From Dehalococcoidia bacterium UBA2158 (GTDB lineage Bacteria > Chloroflexota > Dehalococcoidia > Lucifugimonadales > UBA3495): DNA of 64,000 nt. The position numbers were made by a program, and so were the translations under genes. Of this stretch, positions 8,136-16,245 are shown in pieces (positions within the stretch are counted from its first letter, which is position 1; each line of letters begins with the position of its first letter). The stretch lies in the NCBI GenBank assembly GCA_002328185.1, contig DCWQ01000007.1:111572-175571 (forward strand), read 5' to 3'. The notes below the pieces were generated by a model. It searched no databases. It saw only the letters and a program-made list of their open reading frames with translations, and was not told where the DNA came from.

Positions 8136-9149
8136 TTGGATATTCGTGAAGCTATAGACGCTGTTGTCTCGGGCAACGACCTTCCGATGGACGATGCTGC
8201 CGCGGTCATGCGGCAAATCATGTCGGGCGAGGCCACCCAGGCCCAGTTGGGCTCGTTCTTGACCGCGCTTAGACTCAAGGGCGAGAGCACGGAGGAGATA
8301 GCCGGCATGGCCACGGTAATGCGCGAATTCTCGCTGCGTGTGAATGTCGATGGCATGCTCGTCGACTCCGTGGGCACCGGCGGCGACGGTCTCGGAACTT
8401 TTAATATCTCCACGGCGGCGGCGCTGGTTGCAGCCGGAGCCGGACTGAAAGTGGCCAAGCACGGCAACCGGGCGGCCTCGGGCAACTGCGGCAGCGCCGA
8501 CGTGCTGGAGGAGCTGGGTGTGCGCATAGAGCTTCCTCCCGAGGGCGTCGAGCGTTGCATCAGGGAGAGTGGCATCGGGTTCATGTTTGCCCAGGCTTTC
8601 CATCCCTCTATGCGCCACGCCGGGCCGGTGCGCCGGGAGATCGGCATCCGAACCGTGTTCAACATCCTGGGGCCGCTGACCAACCCGGCGGGAGCTCAGT
8701 CTATGCTGGTGGGTGTGGCCTTTCCGGGGCTGGGCGAGAAGATGGTCGAAGTGTTGCGCCTGCTCGAAACCCACCACTCGTTGGTTGTCCACGGCGACGG
8801 CGGCCTGGATGAGATGACCCTCTCCGGAGACACCTCGGTTTGGGAGGTCTCTGACGGCAAAGTGAGCAACTGGACGCTGTCCGTGGCCGACACCGGCCTG
8901 CCGGTCACCCCAATCAAGGCTGCGCGAGGGGGAGACAAAGTGGTTAACGCGGAGATGATGCGCGAGTTGCTGGGCGGCGCCGGCGGCCCGGTGCGCGATT
9001 ACGTTCTGGTGAATAGCGCCGGCACCCTGCTGGTGGGCGACTTAGTCTCCAACATCCGCGACGGCGTGCAACTGGCTGCCCAGACCATCGACAGCGGCGC
9101 GGCCAAAGACCGCTTGGAATCAATGATTGAGGTCAGCCAGGTAAGCTGA
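8136..9149 (+). CDS. trpD: Anthranilate phosphoribosyltransferase
   Basis: A 337-residue enzyme that joins anthranilate to phosphoribosyl pyrophosphate. The phosphate-binding DSVGTGGDGLGTFNIST segment and KHGNRAASGNCGSADVLE are diagnostic, and an N-terminal helical domain precedes them. The start is TTG at 8136, with AGGAG upstream and trpG ending 19 bases before. Family length is normal. It stands alone rather than fused to trpG as in enterobacteria. A TATAAT-like box at 9172, after this gene, could be a weak internal promoter for the distal trp genes, but I see no matching -35. Confidence 0.95.
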   Translation: MDIREAIDAVVSGNDLPMDDAAAVMRQIMSGEATQAQLGSFLTALRLKGESTEEIAGMATVMREFSLRVNVDGMLVDSVGTGGDGLGTFNISTAAALVAAGAGLKVAKHGNRAASGNCGSADVLEELGVRIELPPEGVERCIRESGIGFMFAQAFHPSMRHAGPVRREIGIRTVFNILGPLTNPAGAQSMLVGVAFPGLGEKMVEVLRLLETHHSLVVHGDGGLDEMTLSGDTSVWEVSDGKVSNWTLSVADTGLPVTPIKAARGGDKVVNAEMMRELLGGAGGPVRDYVLVNSAGTLLVGDLVSNIRDGVQLAAQTIDSGAAKDRLESMIEVSQVS

Positions 9150-9212
9150 GCCGGTCCAATTTCCTAACAGGTATAATTCAAACTCGGATTTCAAGCTCAT
9201 AACAGAAGAAAA

Positions 9213-10013
9213 ATGCCAAACATCCTCGATGAAATAGTCGCTGCCAAGCGAATCGAACTAGCTGAGAGCAAGACCCAGGTTTCCCTGGCGGACTTGGAGT
9301 CTGTTGCTGACGGAGAGCCACGGACCCTGAATCTGTCCGGGGCGTTGTTGGGCGGCGGGGTGCGGCTGATCGCTGAGGTCAAAAAAGCATCGCCCTCCCG
9401 AGGGCTGCTGGTGCCCGACTTCGACCACCTGAAGCTGGCAGCAACGTATGCCGGCAACGGCGCGGCCGCCATCTCATGCCTCACCGACGCAAGGTTCCAG
9501 GGCGAGCTAGCACACCTGCGGGAGATCAAAGAAGCCGGGGCCTCGCAGCGGGTGCCGGTCATGCGCAAGGACTTTATCTTTGACCCGTACCAGGTCGTTG
9601 AGACTCGGGCTGCTGGAGCCGACGCCATGTTGCTCATCGTCGCCATCCTAGAGCCGACACAGTTGAAAGAACTGCTGGCTGCCGCCCAGGAACGCTGGGT
9701 GCAGTGCCTGGTGGAGGTCCACGACGAGGCTGAACTCGAGACTGCGGTGGACGCTGGGGCCGAGATAATCGGCATCAACAACCGGGACCTGCGCACCTTC
9801 ACCACCGATTTGACAGTGACCGAACGCCTGGCCCCGCTGGTACCCAGAGGCAAGCAGATCGTCAGTGAAAGTGGCATCTTCACACCCGAACACCTGAAAC
9901 AGATGAACCGCGTCAGGGTGAACGCCGTTTTGGTAGGTGAAGCGCTGGTGACCGCCCCGGACGTCGGCGAAAAGGTCCGTGAATTGACCGGACAGAAAGC
10001 GCCGGCCGCATGA
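9213..10013 (+). CDS. trpC: Indole-3-glycerol phosphate synthase
   Basis: A 266-residue TIM-barrel enzyme that closes the indole ring. Catalytic signatures are visible: EVKKASPSRG (catalytic lysine), MRKDFIFDPYQV, GINNRDLRTF and SESGI near the phosphate site. The ATG at 9213 has a weak purine-rich leader. It overlaps trpF by four bases (ATGA), so translation of the two is probably coupled. In enterobacteria trpC and trpF are one fused protein; here they are separate. Confidence 0.96.
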   Translation: MPNILDEIVAAKRIELAESKTQVSLADLESVADGEPRTLNLSGALLGGGVRLIAEVKKASPSRGLLVPDFDHLKLAATYAGNGAAAISCLTDARFQGELAHLREIKEAGASQRVPVMRKDFIFDPYQVVETRAAGADAMLLIVAILEPTQLKELLAAAQERWVQCLVEVHDEAELETAVDAGAEIIGINNRDLRTFTTDLTVTERLAPLVPRGKQIVSESGIFTPEHLKQMNRVRVNAVLVGEALVTAPDVGEKVRELTGQKAPAA

Positions 10014-10693
10014 CCATGGACTCCCAAGATATCAGGGTAAAGATCTGCGGCATCCGCGCCTTGGAAGACGCCCTAGTTGCTGCCGAGGCCGGGGCCGACT
10101 TCATAGGCATGGTTTTTGTGCCGGAGCGGCACCGCCGGATCACAGCCGATGCAGCCAAGGCTATCGTTGAAGGCGTCAGAGATTCGGGCGGACCGGTTCC
10201 CCGCATAGTTGGGCTCTTCGCCGATCAGTTGCTGGATGAGGTTAACGCGATCGTTGAGTATGTCGGACTGGACGTGGCCCAACTCTGCGGTAAGGAATCG
10301 GTCGAGTATGCCGGACAGGTTAGCTGCGACGTGATTAAAGTCGTGCACGTGGCCGAGTCGGCCACAGCAGCAGATGACGCTGGGACCGGCGAACGGGTCA
10401 AGGACTTTAGCGGAGTCGGCCACCTGGTGACCCTCGACAGATACGTGGAGGGCATACAAGGCGGCACTGGAAAGGGGTTCGACCGGGATGTGGCGGCGTC
10501 CCTTTCCAAGGCCAACCTCCCATTCCTGCTGGCCGGTGGACTAACCCCTGAGAACGTCGCCGAGGCAATCACCACCGTGAACCCCTGGGGCGTGGACGTC
10601 TCCAGCGGCGTGGAAACCGACTGCAACAAAGACCACGCCAAGATCTTAGAATTCTTGAAAAACGCCCGAGCCGCCGCCTCCAAGACAGCGTAG
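10010..10693 (+). CDS. trpF: Phosphoribosylanthranilate isomerase
   Basis: A 227-residue TIM-barrel isomerase catalysing the Amadori rearrangement of phosphoribosylanthranilate. KICGIRALEDAL carries the catalytic cysteine; GMVFVPERHRR, LAGGLTPENV and GVDVSSGVE form the phosphate-binding end. The ATG at 10010 overlaps the trpC stop; an ATG at 10016 is an alternative. About 20 residues after the VVHVAE strand look like a family-variable loop. The trpB gene follows after 19 bases with an AAGGAA Shine-Dalgarno sequence. Confidence 0.95.
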   Translation: MTMDSQDIRVKICGIRALEDALVAAEAGADFIGMVFVPERHRRITADAAKAIVEGVRDSGGPVPRIVGLFADQLLDEVNAIVEYVGLDVAQLCGKESVEYAGQVSCDVIKVVHVAESATAADDAGTGERVKDFSGVGHLVTLDRYVEGIQGGTGKGFDRDVAASLSKANLPFLLAGGLTPENVAEAITTVNPWGVDVSSGVETDCNKDHAKILEFLKNARAAASKTA

Positions 10694-10712
10694 CGGATAG
10701 AAGGAACAACCC

Positions 10713-11924
10713 ATGACCAATGTAAACGAGGCGCGCCTCTTTCCGGACGATAGGGGTCGGTTTGGCGATTTTGGGGGGAAATTCATCCCCGAGACGCTGA
10801 TGGCCGCCGTGGTCGAATTGGAGCAGGCGTACCTAAGCGCCAAAGAGGACGATGAATTTCAGGACCGGCTTACCCGGCTGCTGCACACCTACGCGGGGCG
10901 GCCCACAGCTCTGTATTTCGCCGAGAACCTGACCCTCGTCTGTGGCGGCGCCAAAATATATCTCAAGCGCGAGGACCTGGCCCACACCGGCGCCCACAAG
11001 ATAAACAACGCACTAGGCCAGGCGCTGTTGGCCCAGCACATGGGGAAAAAACGCGTCATCGCTGAGACAGGGGCCGGGCAGCACGGCGTCGCCGCGGCCA
11101 CCGCCTGCGCCATGCTCGGTCTGGAATGCATCGTCTACATGGGTAGCGAGGACATCAAACGCCAATCGCTGAACGTCTTCCGAATGAAGCTGCTGGAGGC
11201 CGAAGTCGTGCCCGTTGAGTCCGGCACTCGCACCCTGAAAGATGCCATCAACGAGGCCATCCGCGACTGGGTCACCAACGTCGAAACGACGCACTACCTG
11301 ATCGGCAGCGTGGTTGGCCCGCACCCATACCCCGTGATGGTACGCGACTTCCAGACGGTTATCGGACGAGAAGCGAGGGCCCAGTTGCTGGAGACTGAAG
11401 GGCGGCTGCCTGACTACGTGCTGGCCTGCGTCGGCGGCGGAAGCAACTCCATCGGCATGTTCCACCCATTTGTGCCCGACGAAGACGTGCGGCTAATGGG
11501 CCTGGAGGCCGGGGGAGAAGGAATGGTAACCGGCAAGCACTCGGCCACTCTCAGCGCGGGTCGGCCCGGCGTGCTGCATGGCGCCATGTCCTATTTGCTG
11601 CAGGACGAGCACGGGCAGGTGCAGGAGACCCACAGCATCTCAGCGGGCCTGGACTATCCCGGTGTGGGCCCAGAACACAGCTACCTGAAGGACTCTGGAA
11701 GGGCCGAGTACCGGGACGTCACCGACTCCCAGGCCCTGGAGGCGTTCCACCTGCTCTGCCGCACTGAGGGCATCATCCCAGCCCTGGAGTCGTCCCACGC
11801 AGTAGCCGCCGCCGTCGACTTGGCGAAAACTCTGTCGCCGGACCAGATAGTCCTGGTCTGCCTCAGCGGCCGCGGTGACAAAGACATCGGCATCGTTGCC
11901 AATGCGTCGGGGCTGGAGATTTAG
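10713..11924 (+). CDS. trpB: Tryptophan synthase beta chain
   Basis: A 403-residue PLP enzyme of the TrpB1 class, matching the usual length. The lysine that binds PLP is in [18 protein letters not shown], the phosphate clamp is [12 protein letters not shown], and GLEAGGEG follows. [10 protein letters not shown] at the N-terminus and the catalytic glutamate ([10 protein letters not shown]) are conserved. It condenses indole with serine. The alpha chain that supplies indole normally sits directly downstream, but the next 140 bases are non-coding and the following gene is an SDR, so trpA is missing from this operon. Confidence 0.97.
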   Translation: MTNVNEARLFPDDRGRFGDFGGKFIPETLMAAVVELEQAYLSAKEDDEFQDRLTRLLHTYAGRPTALYFAENLTLVCGGAKIYLKREDLAHTGAHKINNALGQALLAQHMGKKRVIAETGAGQHGVAAATACAMLGLECIVYMGSEDIKRQSLNVFRMKLLEAEVVPVESGTRTLKDAINEAIRDWVTNVETTHYLIGSVVGPHPYPVMVRDFQTVIGREARAQLLETEGRLPDYVLACVGGGSNSIGMFHPFVPDEDVRLMGLEAGGEGMVTGKHSATLSAGRPGVLHGAMSYLLQDEHGQVQETHSISAGLDYPGVGPEHSYLKDSGRAEYRDVTDSQALEAFHLLCRTEGIIPALESSHAVAAAVDLAKTLSPDQIVLVCLSGRGDKDIGIVANASGLEI

Positions 11925-12068
11925 CTCGGCCCACCCGCCATCCAAACCTGAGCCACACCTAACCGGCGGCAACCCCTGTGCTATAATGGCCGCCGATTCG
12001 CTGGGGCCTTTCTGAGCGTGCCTTGGGTTGAATCAGACTCGAATTCCGTCTAAACAGGAGAATCGACT

Positions 12069-12866
12069 ATGGACATGGGCCTTGAAGGCAAAGTTGCAAT
12101 CATCACGGGTGGAAGTGACGGGATCGGGAAGGCAGCCGCACTGAGCATGGCCAAAGAGGGGGCCAACGTCGTTATCGTAGCCCGCCGCCAAGAAGTGTTG
12201 GACCAGGCAGTCCAAGAGATTAAAACGGCCACCGAGGGCTCGGTAGTTCCTCTGGCCCTCGACATTACCACCGAAGGCGCGTCCCAGAAGATGATCAAGA
12301 CGGCCACCGACAACTTCGGCCGCGTGGACATCATCGTCAACAACGCCGGTTCGTCTATGGCCAAGCCCTTCGAGGACGTCAGCCACGAAGACTGGCAGGG
12401 CGACTTCGAGCTGAAGGTCTGGGCTGCGGTCCGGCTGATGCAAGAATCCATCGGCGAAATGCGAAAGGTAGGCGGCGGACGGATCATAAACGTGACCAAC
12501 CTGGGCGGCCGGACCCCCGGCCCCTCATCCATGCCCACCTCTATCTCCCGCGCCGCCGGTATCGCCATCACCAAAGGCCTGTCCAAGGACTTGGCCAAGG
12601 AAAACATACTGGTGACCACTGTCTGCATCGGGTTAGTCAAGAGCGGCCAGCACCAGCGCCGGTATGACGCCCGAATCGAGAAAGAGCCCAACCTGACCCT
12701 GGACACTTTCTACGACGAACTGGCCCAGGGCCGGAACGTCCCCATCGGCCGCGTGGCCGAGCCCGAGGAAGCCGGCGATGTTATCGCCTTCCTGGCTTCG
12801 GAGCGGGCCAGCTACCTGACCGGCATCGCCGTGAATTTGGACGGCGGCGCATCGGCAGTCCTTTAG
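12069..12866 (+). CDS. SDR-family protein with a non-canonical active site
   Basis: A 265-residue short-chain dehydrogenase/reductase fold. The NAD(P) motif TGGSDGIG (residues 13-20) and VNNAG (90-94) are normal. By alignment to the family pattern the catalytic serine region reads VTN (142-144), the tyrosine is Thr157 and the lysine is Arg161, so the Ser-Tyr-Lys triad looks lost. Either chemistry differs or the protein binds nucleotide without classical catalysis. AGGAG precedes the ATG, and a TATAAT-like box lies at 11982 without a clear -35. The aminotransferase gene follows after 47 bases. Confidence 0.85.
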   Translation: MDMGLEGKVAIITGGSDGIGKAAALSMAKEGANVVIVARRQEVLDQAVQEIKTATEGSVVPLALDITTEGASQKMIKTATDNFGRVDIIVNNAGSSMAKPFEDVSHEDWQGDFELKVWAAVRLMQESIGEMRKVGGGRIINVTNLGGRTPGPSSMPTSISRAAGIAITKGLSKDLAKENILVTTVCIGLVKSGQHQRRYDARIEKEPNLTLDTFYDELAQGRNVPIGRVAEPEEAGDVIAFLASERASYLTGIAVNLDGGASAVL

Positions 12867-12913
12867 CCACAAACACCCTAACAATCATAAGGTCGTTTGA
12901 CCGGAGGCCATCG

Positions 12914-14107
12914 TTGACTAGCTCCTACATGAATGAATTGCAGCCACCCCAAAAGGTGCTGCTGGGACCCGGACCAAGCACCGTCCATCCTCGCGTGCTC
13001 CAGGCGCTTTCGCTCCCCGTGATGGGTCACCTGGACCCGGCGTTCTTCCAAGTCATGGATGACGTGTGCGAGATGTTGTGCATGGTATTCCACACCGAGA
13101 ACACCATGACCGTGCCCATCTCGTCCACCGGCACCGGCGCCATGGAGACCGCCTGCGCCAACATCATCGAGCCTGGAGACTCGGTGCTCATATGCAGGAA
13201 CGGCTACTTCGGCATTCGCCTGGGCGACATCGCCGAGCGTTGCGGGGCCACCGTGCACCTGATGGACACGTCCTGGGGCAAGGCTGTCGATCCTCAGATG
13301 CTGAAGGACGAGCTCAAAAACCACCCCGGACTCAAGGCAGTGGGCGTGGTCCACGCCGAGACGTCCACGGGCGTGCTGAGCGACATCAAAGAACTGATCG
13401 ACGTGATCCACGAGGCCGGAGCATTGGCCATTGTGGATGCCGTGACCTCGCTGGGCGGCCATGAAGTCAGGATGGACGACTGGGGCATGGACGTGTGCTA
13501 CAGCGCCACCCAGAAGTGCCTGGGCGCCCCTCCCGGTCTGGCTCCCATCAGCCTCAGCGCGGCAGCCATGGACGTGGTGGCCAAGCGCCCGACCAAGGTA
13601 CAGAGCTTCTACTTCAACCTGAAGGACCTGGAAGCGTACTGGAACCAGACCAGGGCCTACCACCACACCTCGCCCATCAACATGACCTACGCCCTGCGGG
13701 AGGCCCTGCGCATGATGATGGAAGAGGGCCAGGAGAACCGCATCCAGCGGCACGCCAAGGTTGCAGCCGCCTTACGCGCCGGAGCCGAAGCCCTGGGCTT
13801 GGGCCTGCTGGCGGAGGAAGGACACCGGCTGAACCCGCTGACCACGATATCGATTCCCGATGGCATTGAAGACGCAAAGGTCCGGCGGACGCTGCTCAAC
13901 GAGTACGACATCGAGATCGGTGGCGGCCTGGGCGAGTTCGCAGGCAAGGCCTGGCGAGTCGGCCTCATGGGCGAGTCAGCCCGGGAACGCAACGTCTTCG
14001 CGCTGCTCTCGGCCCTGGAGACCATCCTGTCCAAAGAAGGCTACGAAGTGGCCTTCGGCGCCAGCTTATCGGCGGCCCAACGGGTTATCGCTACGTACGA
14101 CGAGTAA
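12914..14107 (+). CDS. Class V PLP aminotransferase (alanine-glyoxylate/serine-pyruvate type)
   Basis: A 397-residue aminotransferase. The N-terminal LLGPGPSTVHPRVL and GHLDPAFF segments, the STGTGAMETA phosphate-binding loop, DAVTSLGGHEVRMDDWGMD and the PLP lysine in CYSATQKCLGAPPGL are typical of alanine:glyoxylate aminotransferases. The likely start is TTG at 12914 because GGAGG stands seven bases upstream; an ATG at 12929 is the alternative. It probably interconverts glyoxylate or hydroxypyruvate with alanine or serine in photorespiration-like or serine-cycle metabolism. It ends in a strong terminator. Confidence 0.9.
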   Translation: MTSSYMNELQPPQKVLLGPGPSTVHPRVLQALSLPVMGHLDPAFFQVMDDVCEMLCMVFHTENTMTVPISSTGTGAMETACANIIEPGDSVLICRNGYFGIRLGDIAERCGATVHLMDTSWGKAVDPQMLKDELKNHPGLKAVGVVHAETSTGVLSDIKELIDVIHEAGALAIVDAVTSLGGHEVRMDDWGMDVCYSATQKCLGAPPGLAPISLSAAAMDVVAKRPTKVQSFYFNLKDLEAYWNQTRAYHHTSPINMTYALREALRMMMEEGQENRIQRHAKVAAALRAGAEALGLGLLAEEGHRLNPLTTISIPDGIEDAKVRRTLLNEYDIEIGGGLGEFAGKAWRVGLMGESARERNVFALLSALETILSKEGYEVAFGASLSAAQRVIATYDE

Positions 14108-14124
14108 ACAGCTAACTACAGGTT

Positions 14125-14167
14125 AAAAAAGAGAAGGGCCGGGTAAAACCTGGCCCTTCTCTTTTTT
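14125..14167 (+). terminator. Strong rho-independent terminator, usable from both sides
   Basis: AAAAAAGAGAAGGGCC and its complement GGCCCTTCTCTTTTTT flank a short loop, giving a 16-bp stem with A and T runs at either end. Confidence 0.9.
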
Positions 14168-14176
14168 GCCAACCAA

Positions 14177-14410
14177 CCGTCATTCCTGCGAAAGCAGGAA
14201 TCCATGTAGTCGGCTGGAGTCAAAATACTGGTGGCGAGGTTATTGTTGGTATTAGGGCACAGTGGATTCCGGCCTTCGCCGGAAAGACGGGAGCAGTTCC
14301 CTCTCCCATCGCAATGGGGGAGGGTTAGGGTGGAGGCGATGGCTCTATGTAAGTCATCTAGCACCCGGCAGATAAAGTTGCCTTGACTCCGACAAACGCC
14401 GGAATGACGG
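14177..14410. repeat. 234-bp repeat patch bounded by a 10-bp perfect inverted repeat
   Basis: CCGTCATTCC at 14177-14186 and GGAATGACGG at 14401-14410 are exact inverted repeats. Inside lie a hairpin (TTCCTGCGAAAGCAGGAA), another imperfect one (TTCCGGCCTTCGCCGGAA near 14266) and a CCCTCTCCC...GGGAGGGTTAGGG element at 14299-14330. No ORF is present. This is the content of the gap between the aminotransferase and the MBL gene. It resembles non-autonomous miniature elements or a composite of short palindromic repeats. Confidence 0.6.
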
Positions 14411-14450
14411 GAGAGCCCTCCTTTCGTAAAGGGGGTTGGGGGGATTTAGC

Positions 14451-15326
14451 CTACGCCTTATCCCCAGGCAACCGGGTGGCTACTGTGCCCATAGATGCTG
14501 GGGGCCAGGGGGCGGTTAGGTAGTCGTAGAGATTGCCGGCGTTGATGCCCATGACCATAGGGGCCAGGGCTGCCTGCTCCACGTCCATTGGGTAGCGGTC
14601 GATCAGGGCGGTGAGGGTTGAGACAGACTCTTCTCTGGTCATGCCGCGGTTGACGGCGTCTTGGACGTAGTCTTTCCATTCGGAGATGAACGACCCCTGC
14701 TCGTCTAAGTAGCCCTTGTCGCACATGTCGCCGTGGCCGGGGACGAAGATTTCCTCGTTCAGACCTCGCAGCGACTCTAGCGCCGCTAGCCATAGGTCCG
14801 GGTCAGCCTCGTGCAGCCAGGAATGGACTCCGTGGAAGATGTTGTCGCTGGTGAAGACCACGCCCTCTTCTTTGACGATCACCGCCGCTTGATAGAGCGT
14901 GTGGCCGGGCATGTGAATCATCTCGAAAGTATGGTCGCCCACGTGCATGGTCATGCTGTCGCGGAAGGTGATCACCGGAAAATTGGCCGTGTATCCCGTC
15001 AGCAATTCCGGCTCTTCCGGCCCGAAAGTCCCCACCCTGGCGGCATGCTCGGTCATGTCGGTGTTCAACATGCGGGTGCGGACGCCCTCGTGGGCGATGA
15101 CTGGAGCGTCGAAGAAGGCGTTGCCGGTCCAGTGGTCGCCGTGGGGCTCGGTATTGATGATGTAGCGGAGCAGTCCCCGCTTCTCGATCTCCGACTTCAG
15201 CCACATGGCCGTGGAGGGTTTGTGCGGGCTGTCGATCATGACGATGCCGTCGGACGTAGTCACGAACCCAAAATTACATCCCCTTGTCTCGGTCTCAACC
15301 CATACATTGCTGGATACCTGTTGCAC
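14451..15326 (-). CDS. MBL-fold metallo-hydrolase with an altered first metal ligand
   Basis: A 291-residue metallo-beta-lactamase-fold protein. The metal motif reads NTEPHGDHWTG, so the first histidine of HxHxDH is Glu60 while His62, Asp64 and His65 are kept. Further ligands are present in HMPGHTLYQA, FTSDNIFHG and VPGHGDMCD. The family hydrolyses thioesters, lactones, phosphoesters and similar bonds; the changed ligand may alter metal preference. The start is ATG at 15326, with GGGAGGA upstream. The gene is convergent with the aminotransferase and the repeat patch separates the two. Confidence 0.87.
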   Translation of the reverse strand: MQQVSSNVWVETETRGCNFGFVTTSDGIVMIDSPHKPSTAMWLKSEIEKRGLLRYIINTEPHGDHWTGNAFFDAPVIAHEGVRTRMLNTDMTEHAARVGTFGPEEPELLTGYTANFPVITFRDSMTMHVGDHTFEMIHMPGHTLYQAAVIVKEEGVVFTSDNIFHGVHSWLHEADPDLWLAALESLRGLNEEIFVPGHGDMCDKGYLDEQGSFISEWKDYVQDAVNRGMTREESVSTLTALIDRYPMDVEQAALAPMVMGINAGNLYDYLTAPWPPASMGTVATRLPGDKA

Positions 15327-15341
15327 GGTGCTCCTCCCTAA

Positions 15342-15476
15342 TTAGCCGTTTGCGTTCGCACCGAGTCTTCTACGACCGCCGGCAGCGTTGGAGACCTCTT
15401 GAAGCGCGATCGAGCGTTGTCGCTCTTGCTCCTGGTCCTCAAGTAACTGTTTCTTTGTTTTTCGCTGGTCGTTCAT
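15342..15476 (-). other. Possible small ORF, kinase N-terminus-like
   Basis: A 44-residue frame from ATG 15476 begins MNDQRKTKKQLLEDQEQERQ, a charged helix like the N-termini of PAS-type histidine kinases, and then ends. It lies 15 bases before the MBL gene on the same strand, with GGGTAGG upstream. It may be a truncated remnant or a real short protein. Evidence is weak. Confidence 0.25.
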
Positions 15477-15706
15477 GCTATGCCTACCCAAAAAGTTGCC
15501 GGTATTATGCCACGATTCAGTAAGGCGGCGCACCGAATACCGGGCAATGGTTCTCTGTTGACTGGCCGCTTGCCCACGGCTATGCTGGCACCTATTCTGC
15601 TGACGCCCGTTCCCAAGCCCACGATCACGCAACCTTTTGCGGCGCCAGGCATCATATAGTTGGCGCGCATCTCTAGGCCGGCTATGGCCAAAAATAAGGA
15701 GTAACA

Positions 15707-16210
15707 ATGGGCGAAAAACTGCAACAGGGGGAAGGGCTCCCCAGGGTTACCCTCCAAATGTTGGACGGCGGTACGGTCACCCTGCCCGACGACGCACCCA
15801 CCCGCTACACAGCGCTGCTGTACTACCGGGGACATTGGTGACCCTACTGCAATCGGCAGTTAGCCGAATGGGAAGCAAGCAAAGTAGAGCTGGAAGAACT
15901 GGGCGTCACCACTTACGTCGTTAGTGTCGACACCAAAGAGTTGGCAACAGAAGTCAGGAACAACAATAAGCTGACCTTCCCGATAGCCTATGGAGCAACC
16001 AAGGCCGACAGCGACTTAGTTGGGGCCTGGTGGTCCGAGGACCGGGAAGGTTACATCCAGCCCGCGGAGTTCTTGTTGGGGCGGGGTGGCACGGTGCTCG
16101 GCGCCATGTACGCCTCTGGACCGGTGGGACGCATGGGTGCAGATGAAGCAATCCGCTTGATCACCCGCCGCGAGAACATGCGCAAAGAGGAAGATGCCAA
16201 GGCCAACTAG
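15707..16210 (+). CDS. Peroxiredoxin-like selenoprotein (UxxC redox motif, in-frame UGA)
   Basis: From ATG 15707 (AAGGAG five bases upstream) one frame reads 167 residues with a single in-frame TGA at 15839-15841. The context is YYRGHW-TGA-PYCNRQLAEW, where relatives have a cysteine, so the codon is read as selenocysteine at residue 45 in a U-P-Y-C redox motif with Cys48. Coding-like sequence continues to a TAG stop at 16210 (ITRRENMRKEEDAKAN). A hairpin just downstream fits a bacterial SECIS. The fold looks thioredoxin/AhpC-TSA-like and should reduce peroxides or disulfides. Standard gene calling would split it into fragments. SelA, SelB, SelC and SelD are not in this window. Confidence 0.85.
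15853..15867 (+). promoter_or_regulatory. Bacterial SECIS element
   Basis: TCGGC and GCCGA form a 5-bp stem around an AGTTA loop. The loop begins 16 bases after the UGA and has G in its second position, matching the published bacterial SECIS rule (short loop with a G in the first two positions, 16-37 bases from UGA). An alternative fold, CTACTGC with GCAGTTAG and one bulged T (15844-15863), overlaps it. Confidence 0.7.
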
Positions 16211-16245
16211 CCTCACATCAAACCAGCAACTAAAGGGAGAGAACA

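Noticed and set aside
7674..8792. 372-codon minus-strand open frame over trpG and trpD
   Set aside because: It is low-complexity in composition and runs antisense to two secure trp genes.
9172..9177. TATAAT ahead of trpC as an internal promoter
   Set aside because: No acceptable -35 at 16-18 bases; kept only as a remark under trpD.
12878..13753. Long minus-strand open frame opposite the aminotransferase gene
   Set aside because: It lacks any recognisable motif and mirrors the codon structure of the plus-strand class V aminotransferase, which has full family motifs.
14299..14336. CRISPR-like array in the short repeats
   Set aside because: Repeats are single palindromes at different loci with no regular spacer units and no cas genes.
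15941..16210. Separate 89-residue ORF starting MATEVRNNNK
   Set aside because: It is only the C-terminal part of the selenoprotein after the in-frame UGA; the coding text upstream and the ribosome site at 15707 show one gene.
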